A program made the position numbers and the translations under genes. Of a DNA stretch of 64,000 bases, positions 1 to 12,897 are shown piece by piece (positions within the stretch are counted from its first letter, which is position 1; each line of letters starts with the position of its first letter). This stretch comes from Micromussa lordhowensis (Eukaryota > Cnidaria > Anthozoa > Scleractinia > Lobophylliidae). The stretch is taken from the NCBI GenBank assembly GCA_964020085.1, contig OZ026608.1, forward strand, positions 13,246,479 through 13,310,478, written 5' to 3'. The notes beneath the pieces were generated by a model. The model did no database searches, was not told the DNA's origin, and saw only the letters and a program-made list of their open reading frames with translations.

Positions 1-222
1 ATCAGCTTGTGGGGTCATGTACAAACTAAATAAAACAAAATTTAGTTAATGTTTAACAGAGAAACATTGGTGACATGTTGTTAAACTATGGAAGCTTGGG
101 CCAACAAACTGTAGTGATGGTCAACCATTGACTAATATAATTATATATACATCTCTGAAAACTCTGCCCATGCACATGGCAGACTAGAGTGTGACATGTG
201 TCTTTCATTTTATCCATTCCAG

Positions 223-3200
223 ATGCTTGCCACAGTGGTTGTTCTTTATTTCCTGAAGCTAGTTGGTGTTGTTCAATTTCCGGATTTTTCCCTGTCCACT
301 TTTCACAAGGTAAGCTGGCTGAACAGCAAGAAGTGATGCACAAGTTTTAAACAATGAGTAACAGAACTCTGAGAAGATTCTGTATTTGTACATGTACGGT
401 AGTGTTTCGAGACTTATTATGAGGACTGAGTTTCGACAAAATAAGAAATGGAGAGTGATAAAGACAATAAGAAGTAGCTTGTGAACCTCAATCAGTGTCA
501 CCACGGCTGATGTAACACATGGAGACAGCAATAGAACATGTATGCTCCCGGAACATGATCTCTGCATGACAGCTGATAACATTTGAATGTTCGAAACAGG
601 CCACTCGCAGAATGATTTTGTGTCCCCAAAATGTTGATTACCTCCCTTAATCTGGCTTTTAAACTTAACACTTCTAAATCTAAATCTCACTCACAAAATT
701 TAAAAAAATTCCATTGTGGTCTCTACTACCAACTTTCAAAATATTTTCAGTGCGACCAATAAAAGTAAATTGAAACACAAAGCACTAAGTAAACTAAAGT
801 TGAACAATGCATGTACAAACGCTGCACTTCTTTAAACCACAAATGATTGATCAACCAATCAGGGATTTTCCACTCATTCCTGGAATCAATTATTACAGTC
901 CATACTGTGCAGTCTCAGCACCCTAATGTTTATAAACATTTAAATATAAGTTCCCACTTGATGGAATGTGAATCAATTTACTTGCAACGAACCACATACC
1001 TTATCTTCGAGACCCTTCAAGTTCTTTTTCCAACAGCTTCATTGATTTTTACAGCTGCAAAGTTCTTTCACCAAGTGATAAGAGAAAGAACAAAGCATAA
1101 AGCTTTGACCGCTTCACATCCATTAAATGGTGGTTGTTTTGAAACTTTGAATTTACTTCATGTTAAATGTTCACATTTCATGATGTCTTACATAAAACAA
1201 ACAAAAAAACTCTTGAGAGTGTGCAGTACGGACTAGAAATCATCTTTAACGATAACACACAGATGCTCTGACTCTCTGATTTTTTTCTTTTGGGGAGACG
1301 AGTACTGCTGTAACACAGACGAGCTGTTTAAATGTTTGGGAGTCAATTTGTATTTACATATAACATGATGAATCCTCAACTCGAAGTCTTATATTAATGA
1401 TAATAAACAACAACAGTAAAGATTTCCCTATACATGTACATGTATATGTAGATGCATATAGTAATGCCCAGGAGTGTATCACAGGGCACATTAATGATAT
1501 GACCAGAAACGGCAAGAAGTATGACTACATGTATGTACAAGTTCACCTCACAAGAAAGTGGATGATCTGGGCTTTCTTCTTTCTATTCTGTTATTCTGTG
1601 ATCAGTAATTACTTAATCCCAAATTCTTCAATATTGTACATTTTCAGGTTTGGCCACTTCCACTATTGTATCTTGGAAATCTTGTGTTTGGATTAGGAAG
1701 TACCAAGAGACTGAAGTAAGCATTGTAATTTCTACACTTAATTAATACAATTGTATGTGTTCCAACACTAATATACTTTGTACATTATGTACATGTATGT
1801 ATGATTATATCATTTCTCTGATTTAATTTTCTTTTGCTTTGGTTCTCTTTACCTGTGGTAACTGTACATTAAGTGACCTTGTTCTGAAAACTTAAGGGAA
1901 ATCTAGAGAATTCATTGGTGCGAAAATATCAACCTTGTAAAATACATGTAATGACTGGAAACATATCAAGTTAATTACTGGTTAGGTAGTGATTTAATTG
2001 ATTGTGCACCCTCCTTACAGTAAGCATCCCCTAACTTTCTTGTGCATTCCCCATTGAGTGCCTCTTTTTTGACGCATCCATATTCCAAGAAGCTCCCCCC
2101 TCTAATAAGTGCCCCTGTATCATTTAAGACAGAGACATTGAATAGATTTATTAGATGAGTGAATTATGAAGTCTAGTTTCTCAAATAAATGTATTAATTA
2201 TTGAACATTTACGTGTACAACGTATGACCATCAGTCAGAGCCCTTATCAATAGAAGTTCTAGTGTTAAGTTCGCTTATACAGTATCTGAGCTGCACTGTA
2301 GATCTGTTGTTTTTCATTATTTACATGTAAAGAGTTGTACCACGTTCAAATGTACATGTATGTATGTTCAAAAATACATTAGGTGCCCCATACCTAATTA
2401 GTACTGTACCCCTTCTCTAATGCATTCTCCTCCTTGAATTCTACCAAAAATTAATTACACCCTGGGTGCTCAATGGAATTACATGATTGTGTTACTCTAT
2501 TTTTCTCTTCTGTTAAATCGGCGTCATCAATTTCACAGTAACTTGTGGTTCATAATCCGTTCAATTTCAGTCTTCCGATGTTCACTGTCCTGCGGAGGTT
2601 TTCAATTCTGTTCACCATGTTTGGAGAGGCATGGTTGTTAGGGTAAATGTAAAAGTAAAAACAAATGATTTTATATAGTACATGTAAATGTATATGTCAA
2701 ACCCGCAGGTCATCCAAACTTTGACCATCGAGTCAATGACAAGAATTGTACACAATACACATTGTACCGCAGCTGTAAATGCACAGTAATCAGAAACCAG
2801 TGTCAAAACTGGAATATTAGACTAGAATATTTAAATTACATGTACATGTACATGAACAGTATTTTTCATGTTTACCTTCCTTTGTCAAACATTTATTATT
2901 ATTCACCAACAACTGTTGGGGGTTTGAATTACTGTACAGTATACAGTACATTACATGTTTTCTACAGTGTATACCTTTATTCAGACTCAATTAATTAACA
3001 AAAACAAGCTCAATATTATGTTAGTTAGACATATATGTATGTAACTGTGAAAGGTGAATATCTTTTTATTAATTTCGCTGCAGAAGGCAAAATGTCACCA
3101 TGGCAATTAAGTCTGACGAAAGAGAAGATTTTTCCAATAAAATCCTTGTTCATTTCGGAATTTCTTGCTTCCAGTTCAAATGCTGCTGTGACAGTTCATT

Positions 3201-6200
3201 GACTTGTTCATTGATTTTGTTTTTATAGATCGAAAGCTAAACCAGTGGTTCAGGCTACAGTGTGTCTTATGATTTTTGGTGCTCTCGTGGCAGCATGGTA
3301 ATAGACAAAGTACTGCTAAGATTATTTTTAGAACTTTATGTACATTGAAGCTTACAGAGTCGTTAATAGTAGCCAGGTACATGATTGTACTAGTGAAATC
3401 ACTGTTTATAATGTGGACTGTCAACAAAAATGTGCTCTGTTGGGCTTCACTTGTGATTCTTCAAGTACAACGTAGATGAAATGGCAAAAATCAGCCTCCT
3501 AGTCCTACTCAGTCCAAAAAAGAAAGCCAACTACTGTACTTCACAACCCTGCTGTGTAATTATGAATAATGATCTTGTACTAAAAATAACATAATATTGA
3601 AAATAATAATAATAACAATAAAACTTATATAGCGCCTATATCAATGCTGCCATCTTCATCAGCGCTTAAATCGTAAAAACTGCATAAAACCTACGAACTT
3701 AAAAACAAGATTAAAAAAAGTAAAAACGAGATCAAAAAGTACATAAAATTACCAAAAAAGCTCTCTGGAATAAAAATGTATAGAGTGTCTTTTTAAAAGA
3801 TGCTACTGAGGAGCTGCTCCTAATCGCATAAGGCAATGAATTCCATAGTTCAGGAGCAGCAAAAGCAAAAGGTCAATCTCCAGAATTTCACAGGGTTTAG
3901 TAGCAGCCCATCACAGTTGGAGGGTAGCTTGTACATGTATTTGCATGCTTCTTTAAGGCTAATAAAGTCCTGGAGATAAAAAGGCGCTAAGCCATTGATT
4001 GCCTTATACATTAACAGTAATATCTTTAAGTCAATTCGGAATTTAACCGACAACCAGTGCAGATTATACAGCAGCGGTCTTACATGGCTTAAATTCATTT
4101 CCTACGATACTGTACGCAAATTACACAATACACTTTTGGTCTGTTCTGCAATTTGATTTTGTACTCGGTAAAAAAGGTTAAGTCTGCGTTAGGCTAGTGG
4201 TGCATACAGCTGGAGCTTATCTCTGTCTCAGTGGAGGTGCCTTGGCCTCATGGCTAGTGTGCTCATCTCCGGATCGAGTGGCCTGGGTTCGAGCCCTCCA
4301 CCCAGGTGTATAAATGAGTAGCTGCGAATTTAATGCTGTGGGTAACCCTGCGATGGACTAGCATCCCATCCAGGGGGGGTAGAAAAACTCCTAGTCACTG
4401 AACATGCTACAGAAACCAGTCAAGAGATAAGCGCAGACCTGATGGGCCACTTGGCTTTTATGCAGACTTTACCCCTTAATTACCTGATATCAGTTTCTGT
4501 AGCATGAAGTGACGATGAGTATCTCTCTCCTCCCCCCCCCCCCCCCCACCAAATTTCTTAAGAAAATTTGCCTGAAATTTATCATCAACTCCATGTACAT
4601 GTACACTATAGCTCCAAAGAGGTCACAATGTGATGGGAAATACTTTGAGTTAAGACTGGCTTCTATCTTTTTGTAGAGGAATGCTGAAAAGTACTGTTAT
4701 TTCTGTCAGTACATGTAGCTCTTCCTTATGCCTAACGTTTGTATTTTTGTTTGTTATTTTGCAGTGATGATCTTGCATTTGATGGCCTTGGTTATTTCTA
4801 TATCCTTCTAAATGATGTTCTTACTGCAGCAAATGGTAAAAGAATAAAAAGAGCCTGCCTAGTGGCGTTTTTGTATAGATCTATAGATACCTGAGGAAAG
4901 TTTTTATAACTTTTAATTCTAGAAGCTTAGTTCAAAAAGTTTTGCCTGCAGTCTGTAAAAACCAGTTGCCCTCCTGATGAAAATGCAAATAAATTTTAAC
5001 AATTGAATCATTTAGTGTGCGCAATTCAGATCAGAGTTAAGAAAATCAGGCAGGCCTTTTTTGCATTTGAACCTGAAATTGGTGTCACAATGTCACAGAA
5101 AAGTTGTTCTTTCTTATTGCTATATACTTGTGGAAAGTCTCGTGATTCATGACAAAAACACAATTTTACCAAAATAAACCATTAGTTCACTCTTCATCTT
5201 CCACATCTACACATCACTTCAAGATGATTTGTCTATGAAACCTTCGATTTTGTAAACAATCGAAGTTCAAGGCATTTCTTTTATTCTCAAAGAATTGTCT
5301 TTTGGTGTAATGCAAACAATCCCTTTCTTTGCTTGGCCAATCAGAATTGCTGATATACATTGAACATGATAACTCCCTGAAATTTGAATTGTACAACACA
5401 AAATCCAATTACTAATTCATCATATCTTTAACGAATTCCAGAATTGAGAACTTCTTTTGACCAAAAATGTCCATAGCATTTTTCATAAGTTTTGAAAACT
5501 GTAGGAAACATTGCGAAGGAAGCAAGCAAAGATGATTTCCAGTTTGTACTGCACAGTCAGCTCCCTTACATGTACATGTATGTTTATAAACATTATAAGT
5601 TCCCACTCGATGGAATGCAAATCAATGTTATTCCTTACAAACCACATACCTTATCTTTTAGGCCTTTTAAATTCTTTTTCCAACAGCTTCATTGATTTTT
5701 ACAGTTGCAAAGCTGTTTCATCAAGTGATATGAGAAAGAATGAAGCATAAACCTTAAAACACATAGCACACAGGTGCATAATTAACATGTGAATCGCACG
5801 GTCGGTATCCAATTAAAAGAGTGGGAAAAGGTGAAAAGATTTTTGGTCTATAGTCGAAAACACTCCAATTTGCGCATGCTGTTTTGTTTAGTTGTAATAA
5901 GCAATGTCCTGTACTTTCTGCACTGAAGTTTACTTCATTTTCGAGTTATTACAGTACATGTACATATGCAAAAAAACCTGTATTTGTTGTCACAGATGTT
6001 GATTTCATGTTAAGTGCCCTTAAAACCACTCAGCTACACTGCCTTGCCTAAGACAGTGTTGGTAAGGTTACAATGCACATGTTTAGCAGCAGTTACATCA
6101 TTCAGTGTTTATAATTTCCTTTTTGTTTCCATGCACTAGGTGTTTATGTAAAGAAAAAGTTAGAATCAAAGGCAAGTTATAGAACATGGTGATGAAACAT

Positions 6201-9200
6201 TTTTGATTATTGTGTTATCAGCCATCGCATAAAGGTCGGCTTACACAAGAGAACATGTTGAGGGGAGTAAAGTGGGGACAAGTCACATTGTGTATCGCAA
6301 AATTAATATAGGACCCATGTTCAGTGCTTTCAATAGGACCTGGCTCCCTCCGGCGGGTATTCTGTTGAAAGTCGGCAGGTCTATTTAACTTTCTCCAGAG
6401 AGAAATTCTCCTGGGTTTCTCGTATTACTCCAGCAGGTGCTGTTCTGTGGTAGCCACCTACTTCAAATCTTATTGAAAGCACTGCATGTTGCAGGGGCAG
6501 TTTGCAAGCTGGTGCATACAAAGTGGATAATGCGGCATAAAAATGTGTAATTGTAATTGTAATTGCACGAATTGGACACTCCCCTTGGGGCTTTTCAGGA
6601 CCAATTTTACAATGTTTCCTCAGGCTATTGGGTGAGACCGGACGTCAGCTTATATAAGGCGCCTCAGGCTGCCGCTATTAGTCCATTATTGATCTCACCC
6701 GCCCGACCCATACATGTACATGTAGAGATAGACCACAACACCGGGAACTACGTCCCCTAAATGTGTCCCCTAAACGTCCCCTAAATGTATCCCCTAAACG
6801 TCCCCTAAATGTGTTGTAGTGGGAACAGTTTGCAAGAGCAGTGCAAAAGATGCTAAATTGAAACTTGTGCCTGCTTCATGGCACAGGAACCCAAACCAGC
6901 TCAATTTCATGCAACATATGGGGACAAAATTTTTTCACTGAAACACGACTTTTTAACTAAAATGGGCATGTCACAGGAGTAAAAGTTTGGCTCCAATGCA
7001 TGTATGTTCCGCAACTTGTGTGTACTGACCTTAATGTAATATACCGCATACATGTACTTATAGGTATAATTTATGTTGCTATATCTGTTCGCATACATTC
7101 CATGCCTTTGGTACTATTTTTTTTGGCTACCTTCCTAAAAATACCTCATTATCTGTACTTACAGTACATGTTTTCTGGAAAAATGAAAAGTGTGAAATTA
7201 GTATGGAAATGTTAAGAAAAAAATTTAAGACAGTTACTTGACGGGTTTTGTGCACTAAGGGATCACTCAGACTGCATATTTATATCAAACTAATCAGAAC
7301 AAACTATAGTACATGTAAGCGTGTTGATGTGACTGCTGCCAGTCTGTAGTCTACTACACCAAAATAAGACAGTCAACTCCTACCTTGGAGACACTTTGAG
7401 TGAGTAAATATTTAGGAACATTTCACCATTAACCATATAGAATTAAGTATTCATCTAAGTACTTTACAAAAAAAAAATAAAAAAAAGACATTTCTAATGA
7501 CAATTCTAATGACAGAGCACACTGAAAACAACAAACGAATAAACTGTGGTGCTGCGTCGGTGGGGTATTACAAGATAATTTGGTTTTATCAACTGGGTTG
7601 ATAATGTGAATTGGCCACCGTAAAGAGATTTGGAAGGTGACGTTTCGAGCGTTAGCCCTTCGTCGGACCGAATCCAACAAAGGGCTAACACTCGAAACGT
7701 CAGCTTTCGAATCTCTACGGTGGCCAATTCACATTATCAACCCAGTTGATAAAACCAAATTACACTGAAAACAAACTTACATTCACATTATGTTACAGCA
7801 CAGTTATTTGTAATAAGTCATGTATATACTGTAGTATGTTTAAAAAAAAAAATTTGACAATTGGTGCATTTGTTTCAGGAACTAGGAAAATATGGTTTAT
7901 TGTTTTACAATGCCATGTTTATGTTGTTGCCAGCTATTTTTATTGCAGACTTTACTGGTGAACTAGAGAAGGTGAGTGATATCATTTACATTGTACACAT
8001 TTTAAAATCTCTGTTTTTTATGCATTAATAATTAAAGTTATAACTGCAGATTTACATGTTGTTGTCATTTGACTACAACAACCAGAATTCCTTTATGTCT
8101 ATGCTTTTGTTGCAATTGACTGGTGACTGGCTATTAAGTGAATTATTATCCTAGGTTGTACTTTATGAGCGCTGGAAAGAACCACTACTGCTGTTTTACT
8201 TTTCACTATCCTGTGTTATGGGGTAAGTAATGGAATGTTTAATGTACTTGTACATTTGGACATAATTAAATTGAAAGCTACCTGTATGTAGAGCTTTATT
8301 CTTGTTATGATAAGGCCTTGAATCTGGTTTCCATATGTTCGCCGCGATCGCTGCAGAAAAGGCTGACCACACCTAACCATGAGCCACTGCAGGCAGGCAC
8401 CTCATCCGCGGTATTTTCTGTGATACAGAAGTAATGAATTTCCTGAGTGTAATCCGCTATGTTATTGTATGCAGTACTTGCAATCTCAAGGCCAAAATGA
8501 TGTATATGTGGTTGGTCTTCCTAGCCACTACATGTTAAAAAATCCCAGTCCTTGTTCTCAATTCCGTAGACTACGACGATTTTATGTAGTGAAACTCACA
8601 AAATTCTGACTTCAACGCCAAAATTCAAATCAAAAATCAAATCAAAAATTCTGACTTCAAATCAGTGACAATTGAGCAAATTCTTCAGTTCAGAGATCAT
8701 GGTTACTGTATCCAAATTCCGCTGTGAAGGCGGGTCTAGATCCAGTGCTTTCAATAAGATTTGTAGTAGGTGCCTACCTCAGAACAGCACCCGCCTGAGT
8801 AATATGAGAAGCCCAGGGGAATTTGTCTCTGGATAATTTTTAAAAGTTAAATATGACAACGATGACGACGGGTGCCAGGTCATATTGAAAGCACTAAGAT
8901 CACGCTAAAGAAAGCGATTCACAAATGGAGCAACAAACGTCTCAAAGATCCAAGGAAATGTTAAGTGAATTCTGTTCACTCTTTCCTTCATGTAGCTACT
9001 GCCCTAGACTGACTTCAAACTACACCCTCAGTTTGAACCAGACATTCACTCAACCAACAGTTGCATGTACCTTTCTTAAACATGACAAGAACCATAGCAA
9101 CTTTTCAGTCAACTTTTTTTTTCTCAAATCTGGTCAGCGACTGAGGATAAATGGCATGCATTTTTAAATTAAAGCTTTGCAGTTAATAAATTTATATATT

Positions 9201-10370
9201 TTCCTTATCTCTGTAGGTTTATTTTAATGTATTCTATAGTACTGTGTACTCAAGCAAATTCTGCACTTACCACCACCATTGTTGGATGCCTGAAGGTAAT
9301 CCTGTCGTTATGTTAATTAAAGAAACACTGTCACGATGCTCAGAAATTTGAGTGAAAAACGTGGAGCAAAATTTTCTGCGACTGCACTTAGCTACTCCAT
9401 GGTAGAATTGCCCGTCTCAATGATGCTTTCTCAAAAATATTTGAACTGGAAGCAAGCCCAGTAGAAGGTCAATCACAATCAATCAAAATGATAAGAAAAG
9501 GAGAAAAAGGACAGGAGAAAAAAAATTAAAAAACCCAAAAAGGCTAAAGATGTAAGTCACTTTCTTGTCCAAAAATCTTAAAGTTTTGATTTCTGTGCAT
9601 GCCCGAGCAAAAATATCATTATACAATGCGACGTGAGAGGAAAGACAGGCATGCTGTCTTGTTGCAAATGCCTTTTTGAGGAGATTGATACTAATTTGGC
9701 TGATCTCCAGGCTGAAAATCTCCAAAATGTCCAAACAAATGCGTTTTAGGCCAAAAGCTCTGGGAGTCGATTGGTTAATTAGCTCTAACTAAATGATTAA
9801 GGTGGCCGAACACAGTTTTCGGGCGTGCAAAAGGATTTCAAAACAACAAACATGAAGTCAATAGAGCGATCATTTTATTTACTCAACACCGGCACTATCA
9901 GTGTTATTTTTTCGTCTATAATTGAACGCAGTGTATTGATGGCTTTAGTCTTTTATTACAAAGATATTGTTGGAAAGGTAACGATGCAAAGAACCCAGCA
10001 ATTTTCAACTTTTGTTTGTTACCGAAAGAACCCAGTTAAATGCAACGCATGCGCAGTAGCTCGAAAAATTGAGACCGATTGCTTTGGCACAAACTTGCCG
10101 ATTTCTAACGATCCAGTCGTTAGAATTTCAAGAAATTTGGCAAAATAATAGTTCAGAACCCACTTGAATGATCTATCGCGAAAAATCTGAATTTTGACAT
10201 AGGGAATTTTTAGTAATACAGAAGACGATTTAAGGCGAATTACGAAAAACGCCTATGTCAAAATTTTATTAGAATAGTGTTGACAGATGGGATTCAATGC
10301 CAATTCGTAGTGGACAAGCGATGAAAAAAATCTAACGACTGGATTTTTATTAAATAAACAGAAACCATTT

Positions 10371-10415
<45 letters not shown>

Positions 10416-12808
10416 ACACCCTTGCAAAAATGAGAGAATAAATACTTCTGAGGTTAACCTTAATTCTTGCAGAAAACGGGCGCCAAAGCATAAATGGTTT
10501 AAAAGTAACGGTGAATTAGGCATAGGCACTTGAAAACTGTGTTTGGCCACCTTAAAGGGAATTTCTTGAAGAAAGTCCACACTGCAGCAACATTTGTGCA
10601 CAATTTCAGAAGATTTTCGAGCCAAAGTTGAACCGTTGAAAAACTGACATCCTGAACTAGACACGTGTACTCGATCATGATATCTGGTAATCAAATTTCA
10701 AATATATACATGAAATGTATAAATGAAAAAAAAGAACTAAACATTGTTAATGAAATGTCATAAGACAAAACAAATAGAGCCAGGGAACTACCCAATTTGT
10801 GAATATGATTAGGTAAAATTGGTATTGCCCACTTACTAGATGTTCCCATCCAGAACAGCATCTAGATCGCTCTACTTTTACCTTGCTCGTGAGAAAGTTA
10901 GAAACAAAAAATACAAAATCATTTGGCTTGTTTCTGTTACAAATACTGAATGGAAGAGCCCAATGATGAAGAGAATAAAGTTAAATGAATGTATCAAAAC
11001 ACCAACTGAATACGAACTTGAGAAGTAAATAGTACTCCAGAAGTAAATAGTACTCCATACAAGACTATGAGCAACTTAAATGCGTGTAAGAAATGTTGTT
11101 AGTCAATAAAAGAAGCTAGTAAGAGAAATTGAAAATATACTTGGCAGTGAATTCGACCGTCTTCTGGCCAAACTTTTCATCCTGATATGCAAGCAAAATG
11201 GCAGCAACTACAAACAGGCCACATGAAGCAACTTTCAGCGAATTAGATTTTCTTGTTTGACCGTATACATGTTGTAAACATCTTATTTACCGAGCTTGCA
11301 ATTGGTTCGTCTACATGGGAGAATCTTGACCTTACTCCATTCAATCTACGGTACATTCATGATCACGGTCTATGTTCTCTCATACAGACTTCCCACTCAG
11401 TTTATAAGAACTAAGCATAGATCATAAATGCCAGACATTTGGTAATAAGTAGATGCATATTTGCATGTAAGATGATGAAGGATACAAATTACATATATAA
11501 CTAATAATGTTGATGATTTTAATCCTCACCTGGTTGATGGCTTAGAAATTGTAAAAGGGTATTGGTGTCTAATACAATGTATATTATTATTTTGTTGCTT
11601 TCTAGAATATATTCGTGACTTACTTGGGGATGTTTCTTGGAGGAGACTATGTTTTTAGTTGGACAAATTTTATCGGACTCAATGTTAGGTGAGATAAAGA
11701 AAACAATACCTACGACTTTTTAGTCTATAATACAGAAAACTTTAATTTGATTAATTTTCTGTAGTCATAAACAGCAAATACAGTCATAAATTTTCATGAA
11801 TCAACTCGTCTAAGCAAATGGAGCCACTTTTTATGCCTGCATGATTGCTTATTTTATTTTAGGATAAATCTACTAGCGTTCTATTCCATTTTAAATCTCT
11901 AATTGACTACTGGTGCTACTCACTATCTATTCATTTTTAGTATAAATCTACTAGCGTTCTATCACGAAGGCCGTTCTCTGATTGGCTACGCTACTCACTA
12001 TCTATTCTGTGATAGATAGTGAGTAGCGTAACAGTGTGTACTTGTTAACAAAATGACGGCCGTTTCTTGGCGTTTTCGAAGTGTTGAGAAGAGGATTTAG
12101 ATTAAGTTTTAAACGACTAGTAGATTTATACTAAAACAATTAGATTATTCGCTCTCGATTTCTATCGCGATAGTTGACTCGGGCTGCGCCCCCCGTCAAC
12201 TATCACGCGATAGAAATCTTGAGCTCATAATCTAATTGTTAAGTAGATAGCGAGTAGTCTAGCAGTGTCCAGTTGTTAACAAAATATTGGCCGCTTCTGT
12301 GCGCCTTCTTTGCAGTTTCGTAGTGTCTGTGAAGATGAGTTAGATAGAATTTTGAACGACTTGTAGATTTACAATGTATACTAAAACAATTAAATTATTC
12401 GCTCTCGATTTCTATGCGTGATAGTTGACTCGGACTGCTCCCTCATCAGCTATTGCGCATTAGAAATCTGAAGCTCATAATCTAATTGTTAAATAAAAAA
12501 GGTTACTTTTGTTCTGAACTATTGGTAACAGAAGCAACAAATAAAAAATATAACAAGTGCAATATTATTCCAATACAAGGTTTAGCCAGGTAGCACTTAT
12601 ATGAGACAGGGTGGAAATCAATGAGTAAAGGAGTTCAGTCACAGTATTTTGTGTTATTTTGGTCAAGTACAGAATTATCTTTAAATTGAAGAAAACCTGA
12701 AAATAAAAGTTTGCTAAGATAAAAAAGCAAAGAGATAATAATAAACCACAAAGGAACAAGGATGTTCAATAGAGTAACACGGATTACAAAAGACAAAGGA
12801 TTGTAATA

Positions 12809-12846
<38 letters not shown>

Positions 12847-12858
12847 CACGATTACTCG

Positions 12859-12897
<39 letters not shown>

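Noticed and set aside
259..690. 143-codon minus-strand frame near the left end
   Set aside because: Low-complexity hydrophobic translation that overlaps an SLC35D exon on the other strand; no domain.
4251..4300. Functional tRNA gene
   Set aside because: A and B boxes are present but no cloverleaf closes, and a SINE body with a recurrent motif follows.
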